This document shows positions 47,545-60,125 of a stretch of DNA of 64,000 nt, piece after piece. Every line of letters begins with the position of its first letter. The first letter of the stretch is position 1. The notes under the pieces are model-generated. The model did no database searches and was not told where the DNA came from. It saw only the letters and a program-made list of their open reading frames with translations. This DNA is from Lytechinus variegatus (Eukaryota > Echinodermata > Echinoidea > Temnopleuroida > Toxopneustidae): assembly GCF_018143015.1 (NCBI RefSeq), contig NC_054751.1, positions 30,705,783 to 30,769,782 on the forward strand. The letters are read 5' to 3'. A program made the position numbers and the translations under genes.

Positions 47545-47720
47545 ATGAGTTCACCCCAGAAAAAATGTTGGATTTGAATCAGTCCAGAAAATCAAACAAG
47601 CATTACGCTGAAAATTTTCATCAAAAGCCCATATAAAATAAGGAATTTTTTATGTTTTTAAGTTTTGCTAATTTTTCACATGCACACCTCAGTGAGATGC
47701 AAATGAGAGAGTCGATGATG
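47545..47720. mobile_element. Half of a TTAA foldback, family F3
   Basis: TTGGATTTGAATCAGTCCAG, GCTGAAAATTTTCATCAAAA and ATGCAAATGAGAGAGTCGATG match one arm of the F3 family. The other arm was not found. Confidence 0.65.
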
Positions 47721-47847
47721 TTCCTAACCCTTTTCTTTAGCACTTTACAAAATTCTCTAAAGAAAATTGAGCCTTAGAAAAGTACAGATTCTTTCCTTTC
47801 CTTTGAATTTGAAAGTTTGTTTCAAAGTCTTTGACGCGGTGGATTTC

Positions 47848-47853
47848 TTTATT
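47848..47853 (-). terminator. Candidate poly(A) signal of FAM204A
   Basis: TTTATT on the plus strand is AATAAA on the minus strand, about 190 nt past the FAM204A stop. Confidence 0.5.
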
Positions 47854-48043
47854 TCATTGGTCCACCCATGCATAGCAAATGACAGCACTGATTAGCAGAC
47901 TCGGTCAGGCCGAGTTAGAACCACTACTGGATAGAAATGTTGAAATGCATTCCATTGAGTACTTTGGGTTCTCAGCAAGTCTTTTGTTCTGTTGAGTTCT
48001 TTCCATTTCATAGCGTTCATGTTCCACGCACACATCTCATGGT

Positions 48044-51000
48044 TCACATATTCGCTTTCATCTCCCATCTGTTCTTCACTTCGAACCCCCAGGCTAGTTT
48101 CTTCTTCTTCTTCCTTTTCTTGGCTGCTTTCTCTTCTTCCCTCTCCTGTAGGAAAGAAAATGAGAAGGGGAGTTGAAAAAAAGTATTCAGTTTCCCCAAG
48201 AACATATTCTTTTTCATTTCTCTTTAATAATCTGTATGCAAACTGGAACACACCAAGGAAAAGGAACACAGGGCCTTGGGGTGATTTTGCCCCCGAAACA
48301 CTCGAAAGCGACCTGGGCCTCGTCCTACAAAGAGTTACGATTGATCCGATCAACCTCAACAATATCTGGAAATCCATCTAGATGTCGTTTTTCTGTCTGC
48401 ATGAAATTTGCATATATGTCCTTTGTAAAAAAAAAAGAGAAGCACACTGATTTTTAAAGAAAACGATGGATGTACGAAAAGAAGTCATACCTATATTTTG
48501 AACATACATGTTGGTGTTGCTGGCTTTCTATATTTGCGATTAATCAGATATGCCATGGAAAATAACAAAGTGCCCTAGAAAATCCCCATTCAGTGCAATG
48601 TAAAAGCTTACCCAATGTTGGATATTTAGATATTAGGATGTGAAAAGTAGCCCACGAAATGATTTTTTTCTTTTGGGGGGGGCTGGAACACGCATTGAAG
48701 ATGCTTGCCTTGGAGACAGCCTTTATAGCTTTTTACATAATCTTGAAAAAGACAGAAAAAATATCAGATACATATAAAATGAGTAATAATTAACCACTAA
48801 AATGATTTATCTGGACTTTAACAAGTATTTTTTTCCAAGATCAATCCTAGAAAAAAAATGTTTGAAAAAGGAAAGGATTAAGAAACCAGACAGATTCAAG
48901 TTCCTTACCAACTTCCATTTCATGTAGTCACGGGCGTTTGCGGCATTCGCTATTCTGCATCCTAAATCCCTCACAGAAAGTTCTTCGCTCAGCTTCTCTG
49001 CTCTCTCAAAGTCACCTTCAGCAATTGCCTCTTCTAACCTCTTCTCCAGACCAGACTGGATTTTTTAAAAGAGAGAATCAGGGAAAATATTGAAACATTT
49101 CATTATTAAAGGAATTTTTTCCCTCTCGCTAGTTCACAAACATTTAAAAAAAAATATGGACAACATATCCCAAAAGACAGGCATTACTATTAATTCATGA
49201 TTTCAAGTAAAATCTTCCTGGCGATTAAGATTCAGGAAGAATCACTTTTTCAAAACAATTTTTTGTTTCACCATTTCACATGTGCATTCTCAGTTACAAT
49301 TATATGTAGATGAAACTTTGTATGAAGGAAACTGTGTTTTAATCTCAATGGCCCAAATTTGCATAAGGGAAAGTAAATCTGTGGCCTGAAACATACACAC
49401 ATTTCATTTGCTAATTATACTTAAATTATGAATGAATTAATGAGTGCATGCCTTTGTCAAAAGGTACTTAATCACCCTTGCTTCTATGAGGCTTCAACTG
49501 GTCCAAGGATTTGAGTTAACGAGTCAATTCTAATTTGCATCAACAGTGAGCTTGAAACATAGCAACAAACATAAAGTTTACCAACCCATTACAAAAGACC
49601 AAGGATTCAAAACCAAATTTTTTAGTTTGGAGTTTGGACTATGTCTTTCAAAACCCTAGCCTTATAAATGCTTTAGTCACATCAACTATAAAAACAGGTA
49701 GGTGTTTCATAAAGCTGTTCGTAAGTTAAGAGCGACTTTAAGAACGACTGGTGAACCTTTCTTACGCGCTTAACCATCGCCAATGAATATACCGTTTTCC
49801 ACAAGAAAGGATCACCAGTCCTTAAAGTCGCTCTTAACTTACGAACAGCTTTATGAAACACCCACCAGATGAATTAAAGATAGTATATTATTCTTAATTA
49901 CTTACCACCAGTCAGTTTTGTGAGTTCCTGTATGTGGTAACTCCCGTAGGAGCTCGGCAGGACAACTTATTTTACTAGTATATGATAAGCTGGTATATAA
50001 CCAATTACCTTGGAAACATTTTTACATCTTTGTTGATCAGTCATAGTGGCTGACCTTTAATAGATGACAGATATTACTCTCGGGCTTTTTAATCAAAGTG
50101 GAGACGATGGCAGAGTGGAGATTCAAACTTACAACCTTGCGATTATGAGCCCAATGCTCTAACCACTGGACCACATGACCCGTGACTGTTTTAATCTAGA
50201 GAATTTAATCCCAAAACCCTTTCACACTCACCTTATCTGGCGCCAGGTGGCCATGATTGACACCCTGACTTATGTGAGAGTTGACATCAAGGTATTCTTT
50301 CAGTGTATCCCAGTGTTCTTGCTCCTTCTTGGACGGTCGTGCTTCTGAAGACCCATCTGTATTTGAAGACAATTCTTCACTGTGTTGGCAAGGCTGTTTT
50401 TTGCTGGGACTGCCGCAGTCATCAGCATGATTGTCTGTGCGAGAGAAAAAAAATGACAGGGTTGACAGTTTCACTGACATGAAGTTGGAGGTCTTTACTT
50501 GTTTAACCCTAAACAGGCCGGGGGGGGTTGAATCAACCCCCCCCCCTCAACATTTTCTGCGATCATTTCGCTGTGCGAAATTTTTTTACCGCGCCACTTG
50601 CAGAGTTTATACTTTTAAGTCTCGCCCAACTTTTTAGACCAAATTTTCTACATCCAGGTACGCGGTTTCAAAATCACGCAATATTTTGTAAGTGCATGTC
50701 AGACCAAAAATTGTTCCAACGTGATTTTGTGTACAAAGTCAATGCAAAATGAGTTTTCTCATCCTATTCATACAGAAGATATGATTATTTTTACTTTTAA
50801 ACAGCTGAAATCGATTGATTTTAGCATAATTATTCTTTAAAAAGGTTGTGCAATAAATCTGGTGAAAAAACAAAGAAAAACAAGAGGTTGAAAAACAAAG
50901 AAATACATTAGAAATTCATAAAACAATAACACATAAGAAATTGATTTCCAAACCGAAGTTTTTTTTCAGTTGCAATTGTTAATGCTACAAAGAATATTTT

Positions 51001-54000
51001 TACCAAAACTTTGCATTCTAGAAGCTTTATTTAGTGAATTAGAGCAAAAAGTATGATTTATGCATAAATTAGCATAATTAATTCATATAAAATAAACTCT
51101 CATTATTTTGGAAAATTGTACCATACAGCCTTGTAAATTACATCGCACATTACCAGCGTGCAAATTTTTGCGGTGCTCATGCGATCAGCGGCCAAGATCT
51201 CGGGGGGGGGGGGGGGCACAGAACAGCCAAAAAAGCCCGGCCTAGTTAGGGTTAAAGATAAATACCAGTTGTGGTAACAATCTCCAAATGAGTTCGAGCA
51301 GAATTCAATAAATGCAGCTACTTTCTTTTACCTTTAAACCAACATTCTTTAGAATAGTAACCAGTGTAACCAAAAACAGAAATAATTGGAAGGGAGGGGG
51401 TGAATTGAAAATTTGCTTCATCTCTATGTCAAGATAAATGCAGTGAAATTACCGGTAATGTGATCATGTTTTTAGGGATGTGTAGACAATACTTATATGA
51501 TTGATGAAAAGAAAATTTGCCTAATACAAAATGGCATTTCATAAAAATGTGGTTTAAAGGTAGAAATACCTATTTATACAAAAAATGGCATTCCTGAGAA
51601 CGACAAATTAATTCACATCCTCTCTCTGACTTTTCCAGTTATGTATTATGATCGACATTGTAAATGATGATGAATCTCATAAAACATAAACCTGTGCACA
51701 CATTTGGAGATAATATGCAAATTAACTGGTTTCAATTGGATCCAGTTGGGTAACTGAAAAATTTCCAATTAGAAACCAATTGGAAATCATTTCCAGTTAC
51801 CCAACTGGATCCAGTTAGGATTTCTAGTTACCCAACTGGTTCCACTTCCAGTTAGGATTTACAGTTGCCCAACTGGTTTCAATTGGTTTCAACTGGAAAT
51901 TGTTAAATTCCAGTTAAAACCAATTGAAATCCAATTGGATTTTGGTCCTGGGATGAACAATTGGGGAAAAAGCCCCCCCCCCCAAAAAAAAAAACAGTAT
52001 CAAGACACTGGCCCTTATTCATTAATTCATTCACACATCAATCTGTCCTACTACATGTACCTAGACCAAATTACACATTTAGCTTAACCATGGAGCATGA
52101 ACAGAATTTTGGGCAATAACTCATTTTGACTGCCAGTTTTGAGGATGACAGACAAAATGACAAAAGGGAGGTCTGGATTGATGTCAAGTTTGTGATTGCT
52201 AAAAGCAGAAAAATTAGAAAAATCAATGATACGAAAATGAAGATAAGAGTTCCTGGTATGCAAGGTGTTTTCCCATCATATATTCCATGAAGTGATGTTT
52301 AAAAAAGGTATTAATCAGACACATTATTTATGCTTGGGAAATAAATACAAACCATCAGTTGTACACAGCACATCTTAAGGGAGACACTTTATGAATCTAT
52401 GTAAGTGGCACAATTATATCTTCAAATTTTTCTGCCTTGAACTAATTTTCTTTAAGACTAAATCACACTTACCTGGAAATTGATTTCTGCGCTTTCTCCT
52501 CCGTCTCCTATGTCCTTCGGGAATTTTCTCTTTTGTTGCTTGTATTCGCTGTGCTTGCAAGTTTTGAAATTTCTTTTGAAAATGAAAATAACATAAAAAA
52601 TAGTAAAAACCACATTTTGGTGAAAAACTCATAATTTAGCATACTTACAAGAAAGTTGTTACAATCAGTACAAACCAGCAAGCAAGCTTGTACATGTACG
52701 TACAGCACGACTTCAAGTCAACTTCTTGAATTATGCCATGTTCTTTTCACGGTATAATTACAGTAAGTCTAAGGGGGTTCTGTTTGTTTTTAACTTGAAT
52801 TATACTATATCAGCACTTTTGTTGGAGCAAATATGCTTTAAAAACAAAAAGCGCGCCAAATTGCTTGAAACTTCATCAAGGAAAATTCTGCACCACCTAC
52901 CATTCCGTCTTTCTCATCAAGACTGTGCGTAATACAAGTTATGAATATTCAAGTTAGCCGCTAATTAACATGTTGATCTACTAAAAAAAAAGCTTGGAGA
53001 TACGGACACGACATTGGTTGGCCGCGCTCACCCGGCGCGCCGATGCCACCAGCAGTACCTATGGACGCAGGATACAGGCGCTAGGCAGAATCAGCACCCG
53101 GGACATAACACAAATTTTTTAGAATAGTCTCATGAAAAAATAAAATGATTTAGACCAACTTGAGTGATACCAATTTACGAGTTAATGCATTCATACTTAG
53201 ACCTCTATACTATGTCATGTGTTACCAAGCAGCAAGACAAGTTTTCTCAAAATATTGTTATAATAAATTCCAGTAATCCAGGCCTATTCATTTCTGTATC
53301 ATTAATATTTATCTCAGACTCAGGAGATATCAATTTACATGTATTAACAATTTAACAGTCAAAGAGATACCACACACATTGTTAGTCACTTGTCTTTGCT
53401 ATGCAGGCGAGAGACATGTGTGTGTGTGTGTGTATTTGAGTTTTGTCAGACGTGTATCAATCAGATATGATTATTTACGTCTGGGACCAACCTTTAACGT
53501 CACCATCCGAAAGACGTGACCAGGGCTCGAACCTCGACCCTCTGCATCAATTTGTAACTTCCCCACAGCTTGGATTACAGGCGCACACCACAACGCCCAG
53601 TTATAAATGGGTTTATACTTATATAGCCCCCCCCCCCCCCCCCCTCAGATTTCAGTTCAAGTTCACTTTCGACTTAAACACGAGTGACAACGCAACAAAG
53701 TTCATACACGTACATCGAGGCATATTGATCATAAACATGATAAATATAACAGATAAATTGTCATTAAGTAAATAAATACCTGAATCTGATCATATTTCGA
53801 GAGAAAGTCTGCCTTGTCTCCTGTAACTGAATTGGCAGAATCATCGGGGAGTAGCGGCTTGCTGGGTGCATCTTCCGCCGGAGCTCGGGGGGCCGAAATC
53901 TGATGCGAAGGTGTAAGTTCACCGGAAGGTATTTCAGATCTGTCCGCGTCACTTTTGTTCCTAAATTTGTGATCTTGTTCATTTGCTGACTGGTCAGAAT

Positions 54001-54061
54001 CATCAGAAGATTCTGATGATATTTCTTCATCTAGAAATCCTCCTAAAATTGCCAACATCAT
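48044..54061 (-). CDS. FAM204A: FAM204A, conserved nuclear-type protein of unknown function
   Basis: Five exons: 54061-53780, 52572-52473, 50434-50232, 49055-48909 and 48145-48044. Phases close to 277 residues (human about 233). The C-terminal half is the conserved part: SGLEKRLEEAIAEGDFERAE, KLSEELSVRDLGCRIANA and [19 protein letters not shown], against human [20 protein letters not shown] and [20 protein letters not shown]. Residues 1-94 are acidic and Ser-rich (ISSESSDDSDQSANEQD). Exon 2 ends with a strongly basic RRRRRKRR, a likely nuclear localisation signal. The function of the family is not known to me. Intron 1 holds the 7SL-like SINE, intron 2 a piggyBac MITE 82 bp before exon 3 (in transcript sense) and a minisatellite, intron 3 a MITE and a SINE. 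Donors and acceptors are canonical GT/AG. Confidence 0.93.
49690..49868. mobile_element. Foldback MITE, family G, copy 2
   Basis: Mirrored ends GGTGTTTCATAAAGCTGTTC and GAACAGCTTTATGAAACACC with TAAGTTAAGAGCGACTTTAA inside. Nearly perfect palindrome. FAM204A intron 3. Confidence 0.9.
49915..50190 (-). mobile_element. tRNA-headed SINE (type C)
   Basis: Minus strand: A box ATGTGGTCCAGTGGTTAGAG, anticodon-like GGGCTCATAATC (tRNA-Met-like CAT), and a relaxed B box GTAAGTTTGAATCTCC, followed by a body ending in CTCCTACGGGAGTTACC. It lies in FAM204A intron 3, close to exon 3. Confidence 0.65.
50517..51251. mobile_element. piggyBac-type MITE, copy 1
   Basis: Begins CCCTAAACAGGCCGGGG and ends CCCGGCCTAGTTAGGG between TTAA duplications (50513-50516, 51252-51255). 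CCCT termini with TTAA are the piggyBac pattern. The ends are G/C-run rich, and no transposase is present. The right flank (AGATAAATACCAGTTGTGG) resembles SINE B sequence at 2046-2065, so it probably inserted at a TTAA within an old SINE. Confidence 0.9.
51720..51955. repeat. Palindromic AACTGG/CCAGTT minisatellite
   Basis: More than ten CCAGTT, AACTGG and CCAATTGG blocks in both orientations, including CCAGTTACCCAACTGG and CCAGTTGGGTAACTG. Many short hairpins are possible. FAM204A intron 2. Confidence 0.85.
53410..53600 (-). mobile_element. SINE with a 7SL-like 5' end, copy 2
   Basis: On the minus strand it starts CTGGGCGTTGTGGTGTGCGC, then CTGTAATCCAAGCTGTGG, matching the 7SL/Alu 5' domain more fully than copy 1. 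It is nearly identical to copy 1 as far as the GACAAAACTCAAA tail and ends in (CA)n. FAM204A intron 1. Confidence 0.8.
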
Positions 54062-54250
54062 ACTTGAAGCAAAATTATTAGAATCAAAACAAGACTAAAG
54101 ATGATCTACCGAGCCGGACACACGATCTTGCTAGCACTTAGCAGGCCTCGGCGTCCTGCGCTATCGATAGCTAGATAGCAGCGCGGTTGCGCATGACATG
54201 GTACGATGCATGGCCAATCGATCGCTGGATGGGCCTGGGTTACCGCTATC
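54062..54250 (-). promoter_or_regulatory. CpG-containing probable FAM204A promoter
   Basis: Directly upstream of the FAM204A ATG, with CGGCGTCCTGCGC, GCAGCGCGGTTGCGCATG (NRF-1-like TGCGCAT) and CGATCGCTGG. Inferred from position and CpG density. Confidence 0.4.
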
Positions 54251-55227
54251 ATATTCTTGCCCTCTCGCAAAAAGATACTACCGTAGTACCGGTCGGTGTA
54301 ATAGGTATTACAGTGGCGTTCATGGGGGGGGGGGGGCTTGGGCCACAGCCTTCCAAAAGTTCCACACCCCTCCCCCCAAAAAAGGGGGAGGGGGAGAAAA
54401 TGACATATAAGGTTTTAAGGTTACTTTTCTATCAAATACATAGCAAAATTTTTCACAAAATAGAATTTTCGTTATAAATTAAGGCCAAAATTCGTTTCTG
54501 GACTTTACACATACAGATATATCTCTATGACTTTACAAAAGAATCCTTTTACACATGCAATACCTCAAATAATTGGATCATTTGCTACTGATCTAGCATA
54601 TTAACAACAAAATCTTCTATAGGCCTATGCATGCTTACGGTAATCAAATAATGAAATAAGTTTTACTCTGACCCAGACTAATTAAGGGGGACCAAACAAT
54701 TCAGGATTCCCTTCCATTGCTCCTCAAATGAGACTGTATCTTTTGTTTGCATTCATCTCTTGGACGATCGAGCTACTCAGCCGTTAGACTCTAAATCACA
54801 TACTTTCCATGCATGCATGCATGGTCAAGATGTAATTCCATGCACCCCCCCCCCCCTGACCCATTCAAATGTTTATGTTTATTCCCACACAATAATACTC
54901 TCCCTGGTCACTCTCCTATCTCTCCTAATCTCATTCTCTTTCTCCATTACTGACACCCTTTCTCTCCCGGGCTCTCCCTCTATTTCTTCTCTGAACATCA
55001 TATATATCTCTCTCATCTATTCACCCTTTCCTAGGCCCTTTCCTTTTCCTTCTTTTTCTTGGTCATGAAGCTTTTTTTCAATAGGGGGGGGGGGGCATTT
55101 CCCCAAGCCCCACAACTTTACATACCTCTGGTGATCCATCCTTGTGAAAATGCAGATTTTCAATATTTTGTATTCTAACCAGCTAAGTTGAAATCTGAAT
55201 TATTTGCAGTCAAATCATCAGTGCTAA
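54251..55227. other. Intergenic with G/C runs and pyrimidine-rich tract
   Basis: Runs of G or C at 54323-54339, 54845-54857 and 55084-55095, and a CTCTC-rich stretch near 54890-55060. No gene seen. Confidence 0.45.
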
Positions 55228-55819
55228 AGGTCAAGTCCACCTCAGAAAAATGTTGATTTGAATCAATAGAGAAAAATCAGACAAGCACAATGCTGAAAAT
55301 TTCATCGAAATTGGATGTAAAATAAGAAAGTTATGACATTTCAAAGTTTCGCTTATTTTTAACAAAATAGTTAGATGTACGAGCCAGTTACATCCAGAGA
55401 GTTGATGATGTCACTATTTCTTTTGTTTTTTATTGTTTGAATTATACAATATTTCAATTTTTACGAATTTGACGATTAGGACCTCCTTGCCTGAAGCACA
55501 AAATGTTAAAATAATGGAATTCCACGTGTTCAGGGAGGAATGAAACTTCATTTCGCATGACAATGACGAGAAAAATAAAAATATTTCATATTTTATATAA
55601 TAAAATACAAAAGAAATAGTGAGTGATGTCATCAGTTCCTCATTTGCATACCGACCGAGATGTGCATATAACTGTTTGGTGAAATGAAGCGACACTTTAA
55701 AATGCCATAACTTTCTTATTTTACATCCGGTCAGATTTTGATGAGATTTTCAGTGTTATGCTTGTTGAATTTTTCTCTTTTTATTCAAATCAAGTTTTTG
55801 TTGGGGTGGACTTGTCCTA
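55228..55819. mobile_element. TTAA foldback, family F3
   Basis: Left AGGTCAAGTCCACCTC after CTAA (55224-55227, one change from TTAA); right GGGGTGGACTTGTCCTA beside TTAA (55820-55823). It has GAAAATTTCATCGAAATTGG and the inverse in the other arm. Confidence 0.8.
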
Positions 55820-56102
55820 TTAAGTATTTGAATGCAAATTAGTTTGTTATTGAGATTTGATGAAAATTATTGAAAGTTCATTCCCATCACGTTATAACTG
55901 GGAATAAGTGCAGGATACCTCATTCTAATTTTAGCACAAGAAAGGGTCACCAGTCGTGTGTGTATAGCCATGAATAACAGCCCCAAAATGGTGCTGTGTA
56001 CACCTACCTGTGGGCAAGGGTTTATTCTTGAGCACATTTATTGCAAGGTAAATGAGAAATCTATATATCTCAGATTCTAATAAGACTAGATTTGATCTTT
56101 AA

Positions 56103-56310
56103 AGGGGAAGTTCACCCTGACAAAAAGTTTATTGTAAAAATAGCAGAAAAAATAATTAAAAATATTGCTGAAGGTTTGAGAAAAATTCATCAAATAATTA
56201 AAAAGTTATTAGAATTTCAATTATTTGATTTGTGACGTCATATGCGAGCAGCATTCATACATAGCAAATGGTAAAAAAAAAAAAAGTTTTCTTCAGGGTG
56301 AACTTCCCCT
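56103..56310. mobile_element. TTAA foldback, family F1, internal-deletion copy
   Basis: AGGGGAAGTTCACCCTGA to TCAGGGTGAACTTCCCCT between TTAA sites (56099-56102, 56311-56314). It matches the right arm of 548-1044 closely, but most of the other arm is missing and an A-run marks the junction. Confidence 0.85.
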
Positions 56311-56553
56311 TTAATATAAAAACAATGCCATTCGGGATAAAATAATAAATAAACTACAGTTTCACCATCCAATTGTGTATAAAATGATGGATACATGATG
56401 TTACATATGAAATATTACATTTTTTATAATTAGTCCTTTTAATGAATAAATTTCTTTGTCTGGATATTAGTCCTGACACATTTTATATACATATATATCT
56501 AAATCTATATCCATTCTTTGAATGGGTTAATCCCAAGTTTCTTTGCTACTTAA

Positions 56554-56880
56554 AGGGGAATGAAAGAAACCTTTGGAACAAGTAGGCTTCTGTCGAAACA
56601 GAAAAATCAAAGAATAAGAAGAAAGAAAGTTCGAGTAAAATCTGACAAATATTGAGAAAGTTATGAGCATTTGAATATTGCAATCACTAATGCCATGGAG
56701 ATCCTTCCCATCTTTGTCACACTGCCAATGTGAGGATCTCCATGGCATTAGTGATCGCAATATTCAAATGCTTATAACTTTCTCATTATTTGTCCGATTT
56801 TTCTCAAACTTTCGTTGATCTGTTTCTTTGATTTTTCTGTTTTCACACAGGCTATCTTGTTCCAAAGGTTTCATTCTCCT
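56554..56880. mobile_element. TTAA foldback, family F2, short copy
   Basis: AGGGGAATGAAAGAAACC to GGTTTCATTCTCCT-type ends between TTAA sites (56550-56553, 56881-56884). The two arms meet directly at the CCATGGCATTAGTGATCG region, without the centre of the 20979 copy. Confidence 0.85.
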
Positions 56881-56884
56881 TTAA

Positions 56885-57445
56885 TTCCAGTTGTGACCAA
56901 ATACAAGTATGTTCATATTCATTGTAGTAATAATCTATATAGAATTACCTGACATAGTAACTTTAAAAGAAGTCATGAACAATTATACTCATAAACAAAA
57001 AACAAACATATTGACAATGAACAATGGTATCCAACTTCTGAATGTTTCCATGGACCAACATATGCCAATAAACAAATCCATGGTATACCGTGAAACCACT
57101 ATAATAATGGTATCATGATGATGGTAATAAAAATACATTTAGAGGATACATTATAATGACAGGTAACATACTAGATAATGATAAACACTCATATTCAAGG
57201 TTTTTTTTCTTTTTTGTTTCATTGAATGAAGCAGTTCATGAGAATACAAACAACTTATAATACTACTTTTAAGTTCTTCCTTTAATTTTGCTCAAAGAGG
57301 CCTCTATTGATGGAACATTAGCAGATCTGGGGGAATACATGTAAATTAAGAGAACTAAATACCAATTAATTATTGTGTACCTGCTTGAAACAGGTAACTG
57401 TTTCATTCATGTATGAAATTTGTGCATTCCTCTTGTCTCAGTCAG
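56885..57445. other. Intergenic, nothing recognised
   Basis: AT-rich. No element or gene supported. Confidence 0.45.
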
Positions 57446-58227
57446 GGCTCGAATTTACCCCAGGCCAATGCCTCTGATGCCCCCAGAATGGCATTGATGC
57501 CCTTCTATACATTTGTAGACTTCAGTCCAAAATAAGTGCCCTTTTAACTTGTGGTCTTGGTGCCCTGTGGAAATCCAGTTTTTGTGCCCCATTGGAAAGT
57601 ACATATTACTATTGATGCTCTTTTTTTAATGGCCTTTAGATGCCCACTTGTTACGGTCTTAAACTGTAAACTCCTGCTAAAGTGTAACTTGCTCCCTAGC
57701 TTATTGAAAAATGTGTCCAGTGTGTGCACGCACTGCCTCTGTGTTGCTTGGTACCATTTGTTTGTACACCAATGCACCGGATGCACGCATAGGATCCCCT
57801 GTATGCACACGTACACGATCGCCTATGATTTGCTCTAAATGAAAAATATGCTGCAGTTTTTTACTAGGTTATTATATGTCTTAAATCTCTTTTATTTTGT
57901 GATGAGAAAGATGTGTTTTTTTAGAACGGACTACAACCCCCCACCCTAAAAGAAAAATTGGAAAAAAGAAACATACAGTGTTTGTGCGTGAATATTTTCT
58001 ACTGAAGTGATTTTCTCGCATAAACTACTCATTCACTGTGCGTTCGTACATTATATTTGCAATAGAACACTTTTACGTGAACTTACCAGGCGAGTTACAC
58101 TATAAGCACGATTCGCTTATAAGATCGTAACACCCCTCAAGCTAGCACTGCTCTTCATGAATCCTTTAATAAAGTGCCCTATTAAAAATGGCTTTACCCC
58201 TTTGAATTCTTAATCTGAGCCCTGCCA
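57446..58227. mobile_element. Possible hAT-like non-autonomous element
   Basis: CAGGGCTCGAATT at the left and AATCTGAGCCCTG at the right are imperfect inverted ends of hAT type. GTGCCC/GATGCCC phrases recur inside. No matching 8-bp duplication was seen, so this is tentative. Confidence 0.4.
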
Positions 58228-58504
58228 AGTTAAAAAAAAAAGTTCTCATGATCTGCTTCCCACAATAAACATCCAATGCCCACGATGGATTCCAAGAGAA
58301 AGTTACATAATCATGAAACATACACATAGCAGGCACTTTTCAAGATATTACAAATACTTTGATTCCACATGGGAAAGTACCATGGCCCTGGGAAGCGGGG
58401 GTGCCGAATCACCCCCTAGATATTCCTTGAGGGTGCTGCGTGTATTATTTTCCTTAGACAGCACCCCCTGGAATTCTAGAAGATGTGAAAAAATTGATAA
58501 ATAT

Positions 58505-58562
58505 AATACTAATAAACAACCTTTATAAAGCGCTTATTACACATTGTTTCTAAGCGCTGGAT
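58505..58562. mobile_element. SINE tail fragment
   Basis: AACCTTTATAAAGCGCTTAT and CTAAGCGCTGGATAC resemble the GCGCT tail of SINE A. Confidence 0.4.
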
Positions 58563-58793
58563 ACGTAGACCATAAATATAACCCAAATGACCTTCATTTT
58601 GTAGTGAACCCCCTTTTTTTTCCTATGCTTTTTCAAATTTCTCTTGACCAATATGACTTCCATTTTGCAGTAATAACCTTTTTTTCTTATTTTTTTTTTT
58701 GCTTTTTAAATTTATATCAGCACCCCCACTCCCAAATCTTTCACATGGCCCTGTAAAGTATCTGTTCTTTTCTGTTCAGGGAAGGATTCTTAA

Positions 58794-59962
58794 AGGAGAA
58801 GTCCACCCCAAACAAAAAGTTGATTTGAAAAAAGGAGAAAAATCCAACAAGCAAAACACTGAAAATTTCATCAAAATCAAATGTAAAATAAGAAAGTTAT
58901 GACATTTTAAAGTTTCGCTTAATTTCACGAAACAATTATAAGCACATCCTGGTCGGAATGCAAATTGGCAGACTGATGACGTCACCCACTCACTATTTCT
59001 TTTGTATTCTATTATATGAAATATTCTAATTTTCTCCTCCTTGTCAAGTGAAACAAGGTTTTATTTCTCCCTGAACATGTGGATTACCATTATTTTAATA
59101 GTTTATGGTTAAATGAAGTCGGTCCCGGGGGGGGGGGGCCACTTCCATTCACGAGTGGATACCATGCGCGACCATGGGGTCTCAAAAAGCACCCTAAACA
59201 CGTAATTTCCATTTTCTGAAAATGCACCTCTTAACAAGTATTGGCATGTGAAACCCTACCCTTAACAAGTATGGGAAACAAAACGATACTCTTGGCAAAT
59301 ATTCCCTGAAATGAACCCCTAAACAAGTACAGGAATGTTTTATTATTACGGGTCCTTCTGTCATCGTGGCTTTACCTTATTTGGTTTAGTACGACCCCAC
59401 CTTCTACACCTCCCGCAAATCGGACTCTTAACACGAAGTTTTGGGGCAAAAAGGACATCCTTTATAAAACATTTTAATTTTGTTTTATCATCCCCGCATA
59501 TTCGACCCTAAACACGTAATTTTCCTAGCGAAATAGATACCCTTTTTTCATTATTTTTGTGTTTTTGACACCCTTATCACGTTACGTACGTAACGTGCCC
59601 TATCGTGAAAAAGACATCCTTTTTTACGTGTTTTTTTGGTCGCGCATGGTATCCACTCGCCAATGTAAGTGGCCCCCCCCCCGGGGTCGGTCCTTCAGTT
59701 ACTGTCAAATCTGTAAAATTGAAATATTGTTTTATTCAAACAATAAAAAACAAAAGAAATAGTGAGTGATGGACATCATCGACTCTCTCATTTGCATATT
59801 GCTGGGTTGTGCATTTAATATGTTTTGTGAAAAATAAGCGAAACTTGAAAATGTCATAACTTTCTTATTTTACATCCGATTTTGATGAAATTTGCAGGGT
59901 TATGTTTGTTTGATTTTTCTCTATCGATTCAAATCAACAATTTTCTGGGCTGGACTTGACCT
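58794..59962. mobile_element. TTAA foldback, family F3, carrying a nested element
   Basis: AGGAGAAGTCCACCCCA to GGCTGGACTTGACCT between TTAA sites (58790-58793, 59963-59966). The 8-bp-duplication foldback 59126-59685 is inserted in it. Without that insert and one duplication the element is about 600 bp. Confidence 0.85.
59126..59685 (+). mobile_element. Foldback element with 8-bp duplication, copy C (full length)
   Basis: Flanked by GTCGGTCC (59118-59125, 59686-59693). Ends with G/C runs, then GGCCACTTCCATTCACGAG and inverse. It contains four or more CCTAAACACGTAATTT/CTTAACAAGTAT-type segments and the palindrome CACGTTACGTACGTAACGTG near 59578. Inserted into an F3 foldback. Confidence 0.9.
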
Positions 59963-59980
59963 TTAATCACAAAATACAAT

Positions 59981-60125
59981 TGCCTTGTTTCATGAAGGAC
60001 TTACATCTGTTGTAACTTTGACATTTTGATAACTACCATGGTAACAGGGCTTAATATTAGTCCAATCACAATCCTGAGTTACATGGTAGTTATGGTTGTA
60101 AAATTCTGAGAAATGGGTACCAGGT
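59981..60125. mobile_element. Foldback MITE
   Basis: Same family as 7894: TGTTTCATGAAGGACTTACA, then ACTACCATGGTAACAGGGCT, with worn inverse ATGGTAGTTATGGTTGTAA. Confidence 0.65.

Noticed and set aside
50513-50520. Telomere-like TTAACCCTAA
   Set aside because: It is the TTAA target plus the CCCTAA end of the piggyBac-type MITE; no tandem telomere repeat.
53443-53775. 110-residue open frame at 53443
   Set aside because: It is the reverse side of the 7SL-like SINE; a related frame occurs over the other copy near 18854-19042.
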